Of a stretch of DNA of 58,262 nucleotides, positions 1 to 5,736 are shown piece by piece. The translations under genes and the position numbers were made by a program. Source of the DNA: JABWBD01 sp040768665 (GTDB lineage: Bacteria > Planctomycetota > Planctomycetia > Pirellulales > Thermoguttaceae); NCBI GenBank assembly GCA_040768665.1, contig JAXGMN010000066.1, positions 1 to 58,262 of the forward strand, written 5' to 3'. Every line of letters begins with the position of its first letter. Position 1 is the first letter of the stretch. Under the pieces are notes generated by a model. It saw nothing but the letters and a program-made list of their open reading frames with translations. It was not told where the DNA came from and made no database searches.

Positions 1-592
1 GCTGTCGCCAGAAGAGTTCGTTGAGAAATGGGGAGCGGATGAGGACAACCCTCTTCATCGGGCTTCGCCCACGGCGTTAGCCATTATTGGCCTTCCCGAT
101 GAAGCAAAGCGTTTTCTGGCTTCCGCGGGATTGCCAGGCCAATGCACTGGCCTGACGTTCTCGCTGGGCAGTAACCAGCCGCTGGCCCGCTTAGCCGAGA
201 AGTATGGGGACATTCAGCTTCCCGACGATTCGCGGTGGTATTGGTACATTGGCCGATCTGGTGCCGGTGATCCAGTTTGCATTGACGAACGGGATGGAGC
301 GGTCGTCTACCTCAATCATGACAACAGGTTCGACCGCGTGTTAATTGATTCGTCTGTCGCACAACTGGCGGAATCGATTTTGACGCACGGTCAGTTCTAC
401 GGCCAGTGGAGCGAGTTACTCTACTTCGGAGACGATGAGGACGAAGAGGACAACATCGAGCGCCGGCTCAGCGAGATGCGAGGACGCATCGAACGGGAAC
501 TCCGTCGCATAGACGCGCCAGCAGTGCGAAGTGGGACGTATTGGGCTGGGGATCTGCTTAGACTTGACTGCGAGCTTAAGGGGGAGCTATAG
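1..592 (+). CDS. SUKH-4-like (SMI1/KNR4 superfamily) protein, 5' partial
   Basis: The frame is open from base 2 to the TAG ending at 592 (196 codons), so the true start lies upstream of the window. The N-terminal piece SPEEFVEKWG, followed by an APT-like proline/alanine patch and IGLPDEAKRFLASAGLP, resembles SUKH-4 proteins. The later YLNHDNRFDRVLIDSSVAQLAES segment has the usual 'x-N-x-S-x-x-x-F/L' layout before the last helices. SUKH proteins in bacteria are often immunity proteins against polymorphic toxins; no toxin is visible here. The stop lies 21 bp before an attC-like site, as expected for a gene cassette. A TTG at 131 gives a shorter frame but would cut the conserved N-terminus. The family call is from memory of the pattern. 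Confidence 0.6.
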   Translation, partial: LSPEEFVEKWGADEDNPLHRASPTALAIIGLPDEAKRFLASAGLPGQCTGLTFSLGSNQPLARLAEKYGDIQLPDDSRWYWYIGRSGAGDPVCIDERDGAVVYLNHDNRFDRVLIDSSVAQLAESILTHGQFYGQWSELLYFGDDEDEEDNIERRLSEMRGRIERELRRIDAPAVRSGTYWAGDLLRLDCELKGEL

Positions 593-612
593 ACTACCCG
601 AGGCGATGACAT

Positions 613-760
613 CCCAACATGATCGAGGCCGCTGAGCCGCGGCATCCATGCCGCGGACGCCTCCGGTGTGGTGCCGACCGCGGTGGGGTGGTAGAATCAG
701 TCGGAGTTCGAGATCAATCCAGGTGGCCGGCAACGGCGTCGGCCTCGACTTCCGTTGGCG
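613..760 (+). repeat. attC-like site 1
   Basis: The outer boxes are CCAAC (614-618) and GTTGG (754-758). Inside them lie TCGAGGCCG (623-631) and its exact complement CGGCCTCGA (740-748), separated from the outer boxes by 4 and 5 unpaired bases. This is the R''-L''...L'-R' layout of integron attC sites. The middle holds a local hairpin, CCGCGGCAT/ATGCCGCGG. The extended -10-like TGGTAGAAT lies at 689-697. The site follows the stop of the SUKH-like gene and precedes the next small gene. Confidence 0.65.
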
Positions 761-773
761 CGAGCGGAAGGCA

Positions 774-1184
774 GTGGAAATCGTTGATTTGCTTCCCGAC
801 TGGCCGAGTTTTGAGGACGAATATCGCCGTCTGTCGGCATCAGAGTCGCGGTACGAGTCGCAGATAGGCCACATGATGATTGACTTTATCCATCGTCTGC
901 GACGTGGAATCATCGGTCCGCGGCTGTCCGCCTCCACAATGCTTGATGAACTGTGCCTGCAATACAGGCACCGACACCGAAGTACGATGATCACTGCCAA
1001 GATTGACCACAAGGATCGGTCCACTCTGGTCGATGGCCTTCCGGTATTTCATTACCGACTTACCTATTCAGTGCCGTCGGACGACAGTGGCGTATGCCGA
1101 AACATCGAGCTACGCACCCGCAACCTGGATCAAGCGTATGAGTTTGTTGTCGAAGCAATCAAGACCTGCCAACAACGCGACTAG
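774..1184 (+). CDS. Hypothetical cassette protein
   Basis: The frame is open from 648, but bases up to 760 belong to the attC-like repeat, so I place the start at the GTG at 774, after GCGGAAGGC. A TTG at 789 and an ATG at 873 are alternatives. The product of about 136 residues has no signal peptide or membrane segment. It is charged and starts VEIVDLLPDWPSFEDEYRRL. I do not recognise the family. The stop (TAG, 1182-1184) is only 2 bp before the next attC-like site, which is typical cassette packing. Confidence 0.55.
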   Translation: MEIVDLLPDWPSFEDEYRRLSASESRYESQIGHMMIDFIHRLRRGIIGPRLSASTMLDELCLQYRHRHRSTMITAKIDHKDRSTLVDGLPVFHYRLTYSVPSDDSGVCRNIELRTRNLDQAYEFVVEAIKTCQQRD

Positions 1185-1186
1185 TC

Positions 1187-1326
1187 GCCAACACTGCCTC
1201 GCCCGCTAAGCCGCTGCGCGGACGCCGCGGGTGTGGTGCAGACGGCCGAGGAGTAGTAGAATGACTTCGGTGCTTGACGGTTTCTCGCTCCGCGGGGAGC
1301 GGCGTCGGCCTCGACTACCGTTGGCC
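1187..1326 (+). repeat. attC-like site 2
   Basis: It starts GCCAAC (1187-1192) and ends GTTGGCC (1320-1326), with CGGCCTCGA retained as the inner 3' box (about 1306-1314). The 5' inner box is degenerate. The internal hairpin is diverged. A -10-like TAGAAT lies at 1257-1262. It links the hypothetical cassette gene to the first NPYQSP membrane protein. Confidence 0.6.
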
Positions 1327-1334
1327 GTGGCAGC

Positions 1335-1712
1335 ATGGACCCAAATTCGAATCCGTACCAGTCGCCGACGACATATTCCGAAGGCATCTCGATAGCCCGC
1401 CCGCTCTCAGTGCGTCGCAATATCCTTCGCAATTTTCTGTCGTGCTCGCTGTGTCTCGTCGGCTTTTGTGTGATTGACTATTTCTACGTCCAGCACGGGC
1501 CGGACACCGTTTCATGGGCCGAATTCCTGTTTCTCCCTGTCTTCTTCGGTTCCATCGTGTTCGCCAACCGAGCTTTGTTCACGACGAATCCTGATCGGGT
1601 TTCACGTTGGTTCGCTATTCTCGGCACTTCCCTGTTGGTTGCCCTACTCAGTGGTTGCGTCCTGATCACACTGGGCATTTGGTTTCACTTCGCAATCGGC
1701 GGAATACTCTAA
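1335..1712 (+). CDS. Small membrane protein with NPYQSP-like N-terminus
   Basis: This is a 125-residue integral membrane protein. It begins MDPNSNPYQSPTTYSEG, a hydrophilic N-terminal tail recurrent in planctomycete small membrane proteins. Hydrophobic stretches follow at about 31-50, 64-82 and 91-124, giving three or four membrane segments. There are no catalytic residues and the function is unknown. The ATG at 1335 lies 9 bp after the R' box of attC-like site 2, and the TAA is 8 bp before site 3. A second protein of the same type occupies the last cassette (3813-4310) with low identity outside the N-terminal motif. Confidence 0.7.
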   Translation: MDPNSNPYQSPTTYSEGISIARPLSVRRNILRNFLSCSLCLVGFCVIDYFYVQHGPDTVSWAEFLFLPVFFGSIVFANRALFTTNPDRVSRWFAILGTSLLVALLSGCVLITLGIWFHFAIGGIL

Positions 1713-1720
1713 TGCTGGCT

Positions 1721-1860
1721 GCCAACATCCGCAGCCCGCTAAGTCGCCGCATCCGTGCGGCGAACGCCTTCCGTGTGGTGCCGACCGGGGCGGGGTGGTA
1801 AAATCGACCGGAGATTGGTGATCGTGCCCGTCGCCACGGCGGCGTCGGGCTTCCGTTCCG
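1721..1860 (+). repeat. attC-like site 3, degenerate R'
   Basis: It begins GCCAAC (1721-1726). The inner boxes are GCCCG and CGGGC, so both arms changed together relative to GGCC in site 1, a compensatory change. The 3' box reads GTTCCGCTGGC instead of GTTGGC, as if 5 bp were inserted or the box mutated. An internal hairpin, CGCCGCAT/TGCGGCG, and the -10-like TGGTAAAAT (1796-1804) are retained. Confidence 0.55.
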
Positions 1861-1975
1861 CTGGCACACGCAGTTCGATCTGGAGCGGCGGGCGCCGGTG
1901 CGGATTGACGTGACCGACGGTGTCGGCAGCGGCGAGTCGGACGAGCGGGCCGTGCTCGCCCGGACCCTGGTAGCG

Positions 1976-2167
1976 TCAAGCATCCGGGCCTCGCAGAGCA
2001 CGCGACTGCAAAAAACAGTCGTCTCCCGGCGAGCCGGCAAGACCGGGGCTGGCCTTTTCCGCCCTTTTCTTGCGAACCGATTCGAGCAGTTCCCCGGCTG
2101 CCCGGCGCGCGGTCCACTTCTCCAGATCCACGCGGCGGTTGGCGGCCTGCATGGCCTCCAGGCTCAC
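1976..2167 (-). CDS. Doubtful small ORF opposite to the cassette genes
   Basis: A 63-codon frame starts at a GTG, divergent from the palindrome at 2180-2206. Its first 40 residues (VSLEAMQAANRRVDLEKWTA and onward, rich in R/K/E) look protein-like. The remainder does not, and it opposes the cassette direction. It may be a fragment. The rest of 1861-2179 holds no convincing gene on either strand. Confidence 0.2.
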   Translation of the reverse strand: MSLEAMQAANRRVDLEKWTARRAAGELLESVRKKRAEKASPGLAGSPGDDCFLQSRALRGPDA

Positions 2168-2179
2168 AAGACCGGCCCC

Positions 2180-2206
2180 ATATCCTGTCGGGACGCTACA
2201 GGATAT
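2180..2206. promoter_or_regulatory. Palindrome and promoter region of the toxin-antitoxin pair
   Basis: A perfect inverted repeat, ATATCCTGT (2180-2188) and ACAGGATAT (2198-2206) with a 9 bp spacer, lies 66 bp before the antitoxin ATG. The right arm overlaps a -10-like TATACT (2204-2209), and TATAAA follows at 2213-2218. Antitoxins and TA complexes commonly bind such palindromes to repress their own operon. That role here is an inference. Confidence 0.5.
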
Positions 2207-2271
2207 ACTTGCTATAAAAGGACCAAAGGATCATTGTCGCAGGAACTCCGGCCGAGATAAAGGAGCAAATC

Positions 2272-2505
2272 ATGTCGACCCTAACACTCCACGAGATTGA
2301 AGGGGAAATCGAGCAACTCTCCTTGGAGGAGCAACTTTTGCTGATGGAACGCCTCGCGCGCCGGATTCGCCGACATCAGGCTTTGACCGTCGAGCAGAGC
2401 GATCTTGCCGGCATGGCGAACGACCCCGCCATCCAGGAGGAACTTCGGCGGATTGAATTGGAATTCGCCCCAACGGAAGCAGACGGTCTGGATGCCGCGC
2501 CATGA
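2272..2505 (+). CDS. Antitoxin of a MazF/PemK-type pair
   Basis: This is a 77-residue acidic, helical protein (MSTLTLHEIEGEIEQLSLEE at the start) of the kind encoded just before PemK/MazF toxins. The N-terminal half resembles short antitoxins with an E-x-x-I-E-x-L-S-x-E-E-Q-L-L-L-x-E-x-L motif. The C-terminal acidic tail would be the toxin-neutralising part. The start is supported by AAGGAG (2260-2265), 6 bp upstream. The stop overlaps the toxin start (ATGA, 2502-2505), indicating translational coupling. The DNA-binding fold cannot be assigned by eye. Confidence 0.7.
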   Translation: MSTLTLHEIEGEIEQLSLEEQLLLMERLARRIRRHQALTVEQSDLAGMANDPAIQEELRRIELEFAPTEADGLDAAP

Positions 2506-2849
2506 GCATTCACCGCGGAGAAGTCTACTTCGTCAACCTCAATCCCGTCCAAGGACGGGAGCAAGCCGGTCAACGTCCGGTCTTGGTGCTCTCGGTCGAT
2601 GCCATCAACCGGCTGCCTTTGGTCGTGACGGTGGTCGTCGGCACCAAGGGCTCAAACGTGCCGCGCGACTATCCGACCAACGTGCGCGTCGCCTCAGCGG
2701 ACAGCGGCCTGCCGATGGAAACGGTATTTCTTGGTTTCCAGGTTCGCTCTCTCGACCCGCGTCGCTTTCCGGAAAAACCGGCTGGAAAGCTGAATAGCCA
2801 GAAGTTGGAAGACGTCGAGAATGCCGTACGATTCTGCCTCGGTCTCTAG
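2502..2849 (+). CDS. MazF/PemK-family endoribonuclease toxin
   Basis: The product has 115 residues, the family's usual size. The N-terminus RGEVYFVNLNPVQGREQAGQ, followed by RPVLVLS, is the classic MazF/PemK signature (R-G-E/D-V-x-x-V-x-L-x-P-x-x-G-x-E-x-x-x-x-R-P). The later SGLPMETVFLGFQVRSLDP supplies the conserved S-G-L-x-x-x-S/T-x-x-x-x-x-x-x-R-x-x-D segment. Family members cleave mRNA, usually at short specific sequences. The gene overlaps its antitoxin by 4 bp. TA pairs are frequent cargo of chromosomal integron arrays and are thought to stabilise them. Bases 2850-3017 after the stop hold no gene. Confidence 0.85.
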   Translation: MSIHRGEVYFVNLNPVQGREQAGQRPVLVLSVDAINRLPLVVTVVVGTKGSNVPRDYPTNVRVASADSGLPMETVFLGFQVRSLDPRRFPEKPAGKLNSQKLEDVENAVRFCLGL

Positions 2850-3017
2850 CCGATCGGCCGGCGGCGAGTCGACCTGGTGTCCGATATATCGGGTCTGCGT
2901 CGGGGTCTGGTCTTGACTAAAACTAAAACTGATTTTCAGTAAGTTCCAAGTCGAGACTCGACCCCCGTGTTCGACTTCAAGAGAAGGAGGCACCGCTTGC
3001 TTTCGGACAGACAAGAC

Positions 3018-3160
3018 GTCCAACATGACCGTGGCCGCTCAGCCGGGGCATCCATGCCGCGGACGCCTCCGGTGTGGTGCGGACCGCGGCGGGGTGGTAG
3101 ACTGGATCGTAGTTGAAACTCAAACCAAGTGGCCGGGATGGGCCTCGGCTTCCGTTGGCT
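3018..3160 (+). repeat. attC-like site 4
   Basis: GTCCAAC (3018-3024) fits the RYYYAAC core of attC R'' boxes. The 3' end is GTTGGCT (3154-3160). The inner GGCC/GGCC pairing is kept, and the central GCATCCATGC hairpin is close to that of site 1. The -10-like TGGTAGACT lies at 3095-3103. Confidence 0.6.
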
Positions 3161-3286
3161 CCGTCAAACAGCCAATAGCCGTATTGCTTGCATGATGATC
3201 AGCGATCCGCAAGATAAGCCGGTAGCACCAGAGTGCATGCGGCGCGGCTCGGACCGTGGTAGAATGGCGAGAGGAGGAATACGCTG

Positions 3287-3475
3287 ATGAGTTTGGTCTT
3301 GCATCTACCGCCGGAACTCGAATCCGATCTGGTGGCTGAGGCTTCCCGGATGCCGGGTGCCACTGCTTGCGTGTCCCGTTCGGCTGCGGTCCGTGTGGCA
3401 CTGCTTGGAGTTGAACGGGCGCACCATGCAAACCGGGCTTACCACAACTCCAAGCAGTGTTTGCGGACCGATTGA
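3287..3475 (+). pseudogene. Antitoxin-like gene truncated by a MITE-like insert
   Basis: The first 23 residues (MSLVLHLPPELESDLVAEAS and onward) look like the start of a ribbon-helix-helix or VapB-type antitoxin and are led by a good AGGAGG (3272-3277). A TAGAAT lies 21 bp before the start. From about residue 24 the frame runs into the inverted-repeat insert at 3357-3611, which supplies an unrelated basic tail and the stop. No toxin partner follows before the next attC-like site. The original family is inferred only from the short N-terminus. Confidence 0.45.
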
Positions 3476-3611
3476 CTCACCATCCCATCACATCCGACGC
3501 AATGCCGGGGGTCCAAAACCGGAGGCGACGCGCGAGCGCACTTCCGCACTGCTTGCGATTGTGGTAAGCTCTTCCCGTATGGTGAGTCGATTCAATCGCA
3601 AGCAGTGGCAC
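3357..3611. mobile_element. MITE-like insert built of paired hairpins
   Basis: The ends are 15 bp inverted repeats, GTGCCACTGCTTGCG (3357-3371) and its complement (3597-3611). Inside are two hairpins with 15 bp perfect stems and 31 nt loops: 3399-3413 with 3445-3459, and 3547-3561 with 3593-3607. The second is an inverted relative of the first, and both stems differ in matching ways (GGAGTTG versus CGATTG pairing). No coding capacity was seen. It interrupts an antitoxin-like gene. Confidence 0.5.
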
Positions 3612-3649
3612 ACCGGCACACCTGGCACAAATCCGCAAAGTCCGTAGCT

Positions 3650-3793
3650 GCCAACACCGCCCGGCCGCAGAGTCCGGCACGCATGCCGGAACGCCTTCGG
3701 TGTGGTGCGGGCCTCGGCGAAGTGGTATAGTGGATCGGAGTTCAAACTGAATCACGTGGCCGGCATCGGCGTCGGCCAGCGGTACCGTTGGCT
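3650..3793 (+). repeat. attC-like site 5
   Basis: It runs from GCCAAC (3650-3655) to GTTGGCT (3787-3793). The internal hairpin is GTCCGGC/GCCGGA. The extended -10-like TGGTATAGT (3723-3731) is the best promoter match among the sites. The R' box ends 19 bp before the start of the next membrane-protein gene. Confidence 0.6.
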
Positions 3794-3812
3794 GCTCATG
3801 ACATAGGCAGAC

Positions 3813-4310
3813 GTGGGCAACCCATTCCAGAACAACCCGTATCGATCGCCGGAACACCCCAGCCCAGCGACTACCAATGCGACGGAAACGGCTGCAGCAC
3901 AGAGCATGGGTTGTGTAGGAGTCCCGATCTTGTCGCTGGTCGCCATGTTTTTGGCATCAACTATTCTTGGGTATGCACTCTCCGGCCCTGCCGGGGCGTT
4001 AGCAGGTCCCTTCCTGATGCTCTTCGGCTGGTTCTATTTGCCCGTAGTTATCGCCCTACACTTCGGGGCTTGGTTTGCCTGGCCGTGGTACAAGGGCCGT
4101 GGACTCGGCCGGATCAGTTTCAGCCTAATCGGTGCACTCGTGGGAGCCGTGATCTTCGCCGTCATCGGAGTGAAAGAGGTTGGCAACATCCTGCATTTCA
4201 CCGTGGCCTATGCCATCGCAGCCGCACTCCCGGCCTTCGTGTCGTGCATGATCATAGCGACACTTCACGATACAAAACAGACCTCGGATAATAACTGCGT
4301 GCCAACATGA
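3813..4310 (+). CDS. Small polytopic membrane protein with NPYRSP-like N-terminus
   Basis: The product has 165 residues from a GTG start (3813). The hydrophilic N-terminus MGNPFQNNPYRSPEHPSP carries the same NPYxSP signature as the cassette protein at 1335. Four hydrophobic segments follow at about 36-55, 58-86, 97-120 and 127-150. The function is unknown. The TGA (4308-4310) lies inside the first spacer of the truncated attC-like site 6, so gene and site overlap, a feature seen in compact cassettes. Confidence 0.7.
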   Translation: MGNPFQNNPYRSPEHPSPATTNATETAAAQSMGCVGVPILSLVAMFLASTILGYALSGPAGALAGPFLMLFGWFYLPVVIALHFGAWFAWPWYKGRGLGRISFSLIGALVGAVIFAVIGVKEVGNILHFTVAYAIAAALPAFVSCMIIATLHDTKQTSDNNCVPT

Positions 4311-4390
4311 TCGAGGCCGCTAAGCCGCCGCATCGATTCGGCGGACGCCTCCGGTATGGTCCCGGCCCTGGCGAGGTGGTGAGGCGGCAG
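4301..4390 (+). repeat. Truncated attC-like site 6, end of array
   Basis: The 5' half is intact: GCCAAC, ATGA spacer, TCGAGGCCG, and hairpin GCCGCCG/CGGCGG. It matches site 1 closely. Similarity ends around 4390 and no GTTGG box follows. This marks the downstream edge of the recognisable array. Beyond it a CCCGTGGGC/GCCCACGGG hairpin (4442-4462) may serve as a terminator. Confidence 0.55.
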
Positions 4391-4555
4391 GGGGCCCGAA
4401 ACAGTCACGGGGGACGAACGCTAGCTGCCGAACCTCGTTCACCCGTGGGCCGAGCCCACGGGGGTCCTTATGGAACAAAACCCGAAACCCGGTAAGCCGA
4501 CGACATGCCCGCGTTTTCAGCTCCCCAGAGCTGAACCGTTATGCAGGCAGGCCGC

Positions 4556-5629
4556 TTACGGTGATCCGCGCTGCAGTTCCATCCACAACAGGCCGTCGCC
4601 CGTCTTCGACTGCAGCGACTCGGGCGGCGGGGCGTTGGTATGGGGATTCAGGCAAAGCCCCAGGCGGTCCTCCTCGAGCGAGTAGATGCCGTTGAGGAGC
4701 CGGCCCACGCCATGCTGCCGCGCGATGAGGGCGATGCGGCTGGGGGTCGCGCTCGGGTCGATCGTGTAGCTCATCACGAGCTTTCTGCCTTCTTCAAACG
4801 CCAGTGCGCCGGGCGTGAAGACCAAGGTCGTCGGCTGGTTTTTCGTGATCGGCTTGCCATCGAATTGTCTGCCGACGGCCTTCCACGTGCCGAGCAAGGC
4901 GCGCCGTACCTGATAGGCCGGGTCGGCCTGTTCGGCGCCGGTGAGCCGGCGGAGCTCGAAGAAGTTGAATTGAGCTTCCTGATCGCCCTGACGGGGGCCG
5001 TTCTTCGCCACCAGGCCCACCCGCTTCGGCCGGCCATTGCCCCAAGGGATGACGCCATAGGTGGTGAACGTCTTCCCGTCGAGGCTCGCGGCACACTGGT
5101 AAAGATTCCCCCGTTTGATCACGCAAAGCCAGAACCGTCGCTTGCCGACCTCAACCGGGCAGGGCACTCCCTGCGTCTTCTGGTCGATTTCCCAGAACAT
5201 GTTGAGGACGGGCCAGCCGCCCTGGCCGCTGAAGTCGCGGACCCATTTCAGGTAGTTGTCGTCATCGTCGTAGAAGAGGAGTCCCGCCTGTTGCCATTCC
5301 GTCTGGGGAAGGAAGTTCTCCACGCAGGTAGTGACGACGAAGTCGTCGACGTTCTCGGGCACGTTGATGAATAGGAGGTTCTTGGCCGTGGTTTGGGCCT
5401 GATGGATCGACCCGTACTGCGTGGTGATCGTCAGCTTGCCCGGATGGGTCTTCAGGGAGAGGTGGGTCGGATCGGGGCGGACGGTCTCCCAAGGGAGCGT
5501 GAAGGCGGCGTCGAACTCGTCGCGAAGGGGCAAGTCGTCGCCCGCTGCGCGCGAAGGACCTCTACCCAGAACCCAAGCGGCCGACACGACCGCCAGGACC
5601 ATCGTCGGTGGAAGGAACGTTGATCGCAT
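4556..5629 (-). CDS. Secreted DUF1349 plus TIGR03067-type protein
   Basis: The product has 357 residues. I start it at the ATG at 5629, which follows GGGAGG at good spacing and opens a signal peptide (MRSTFLPPTMVLAVVSAAWV, cleavage near residue 29). Residues about 35-235 form a concanavalin-like sandwich of the DUF1349 type (WETVRPDPTHLSL, QAGLLFYDDDDNYLKW). Residues about 255-345 match the planctomycete TIGR03067 domain (LLGTWKAVGRQFDGKPI, then YTIDPSATPSRIAL and GIYSLEEDRLGLCLN). It is last in the metal-ABC transporter operon, 107 bp after the extended permease frame and beyond a hairpin. The role is unknown. Confidence 0.75.
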   Translation of the reverse strand: MRSTFLPPTMVLAVVSAAWVLGRGPSRAAGDDLPLRDEFDAAFTLPWETVRPDPTHLSLKTHPGKLTITTQYGSIHQAQTTAKNLLFINVPENVDDFVVTTCVENFLPQTEWQQAGLLFYDDDDNYLKWVRDFSGQGGWPVLNMFWEIDQKTQGVPCPVEVGKRRFWLCVIKRGNLYQCAASLDGKTFTTYGVIPWGNGRPKRVGLVAKNGPRQGDQEAQFNFFELRRLTGAEQADPAYQVRRALLGTWKAVGRQFDGKPITKNQPTTLVFTPGALAFEEGRKLVMSYTIDPSATPSRIALIARQHGVGRLLNGIYSLEEDRLGLCLNPHTNAPPPESLQSKTGDGLLWMELQRGSP

Positions 5630-5685
5630 GGTGGACCTCCCTTGGAAACGGACGCGTCTGCCAGGCCCGAACGTGGTGCCTGGCC

Positions 5686-5726
5686 GGCCCGCCGGTGAGA
5701 CGAACCGCGTCGCCCCCCGGCGGGCC
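5686..5726. terminator. Terminator-like hairpin after the permease gene
   Basis: A perfect 10 bp stem, GGCCCGCCGG (5686-5695) with CCGGCGGGCC (5717-5726), has a 21 nt loop. It starts 10 bp after the second, downstream stop of the permease frame (5737-5739). This placement fits a gene end there rather than at the UGA at 5908. There is no U-tract, so it could also be an attenuator before the DUF1349 gene. Confidence 0.4.
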
Positions 5727-5736
5727 GCCGAAAAGC

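Noticed and set aside
1898..2260. A 120-codon plus-strand frame between attC-like site 3 and the TA pair.
   Set aside because: Composition is not protein-like, there is no RBS, and the TA promoter palindrome lies inside it.
613..4390. Interpretation of the ~140 bp repeats as ordinary MITEs or a CRISPR array.
   Set aside because: Spacing is gene-sized and irregular, each copy abuts the 3' end of a same-strand gene, and inner and outer complementary boxes are arranged as in attC sites. A MITE would not need to track gene ends. Not excluded absolutely.
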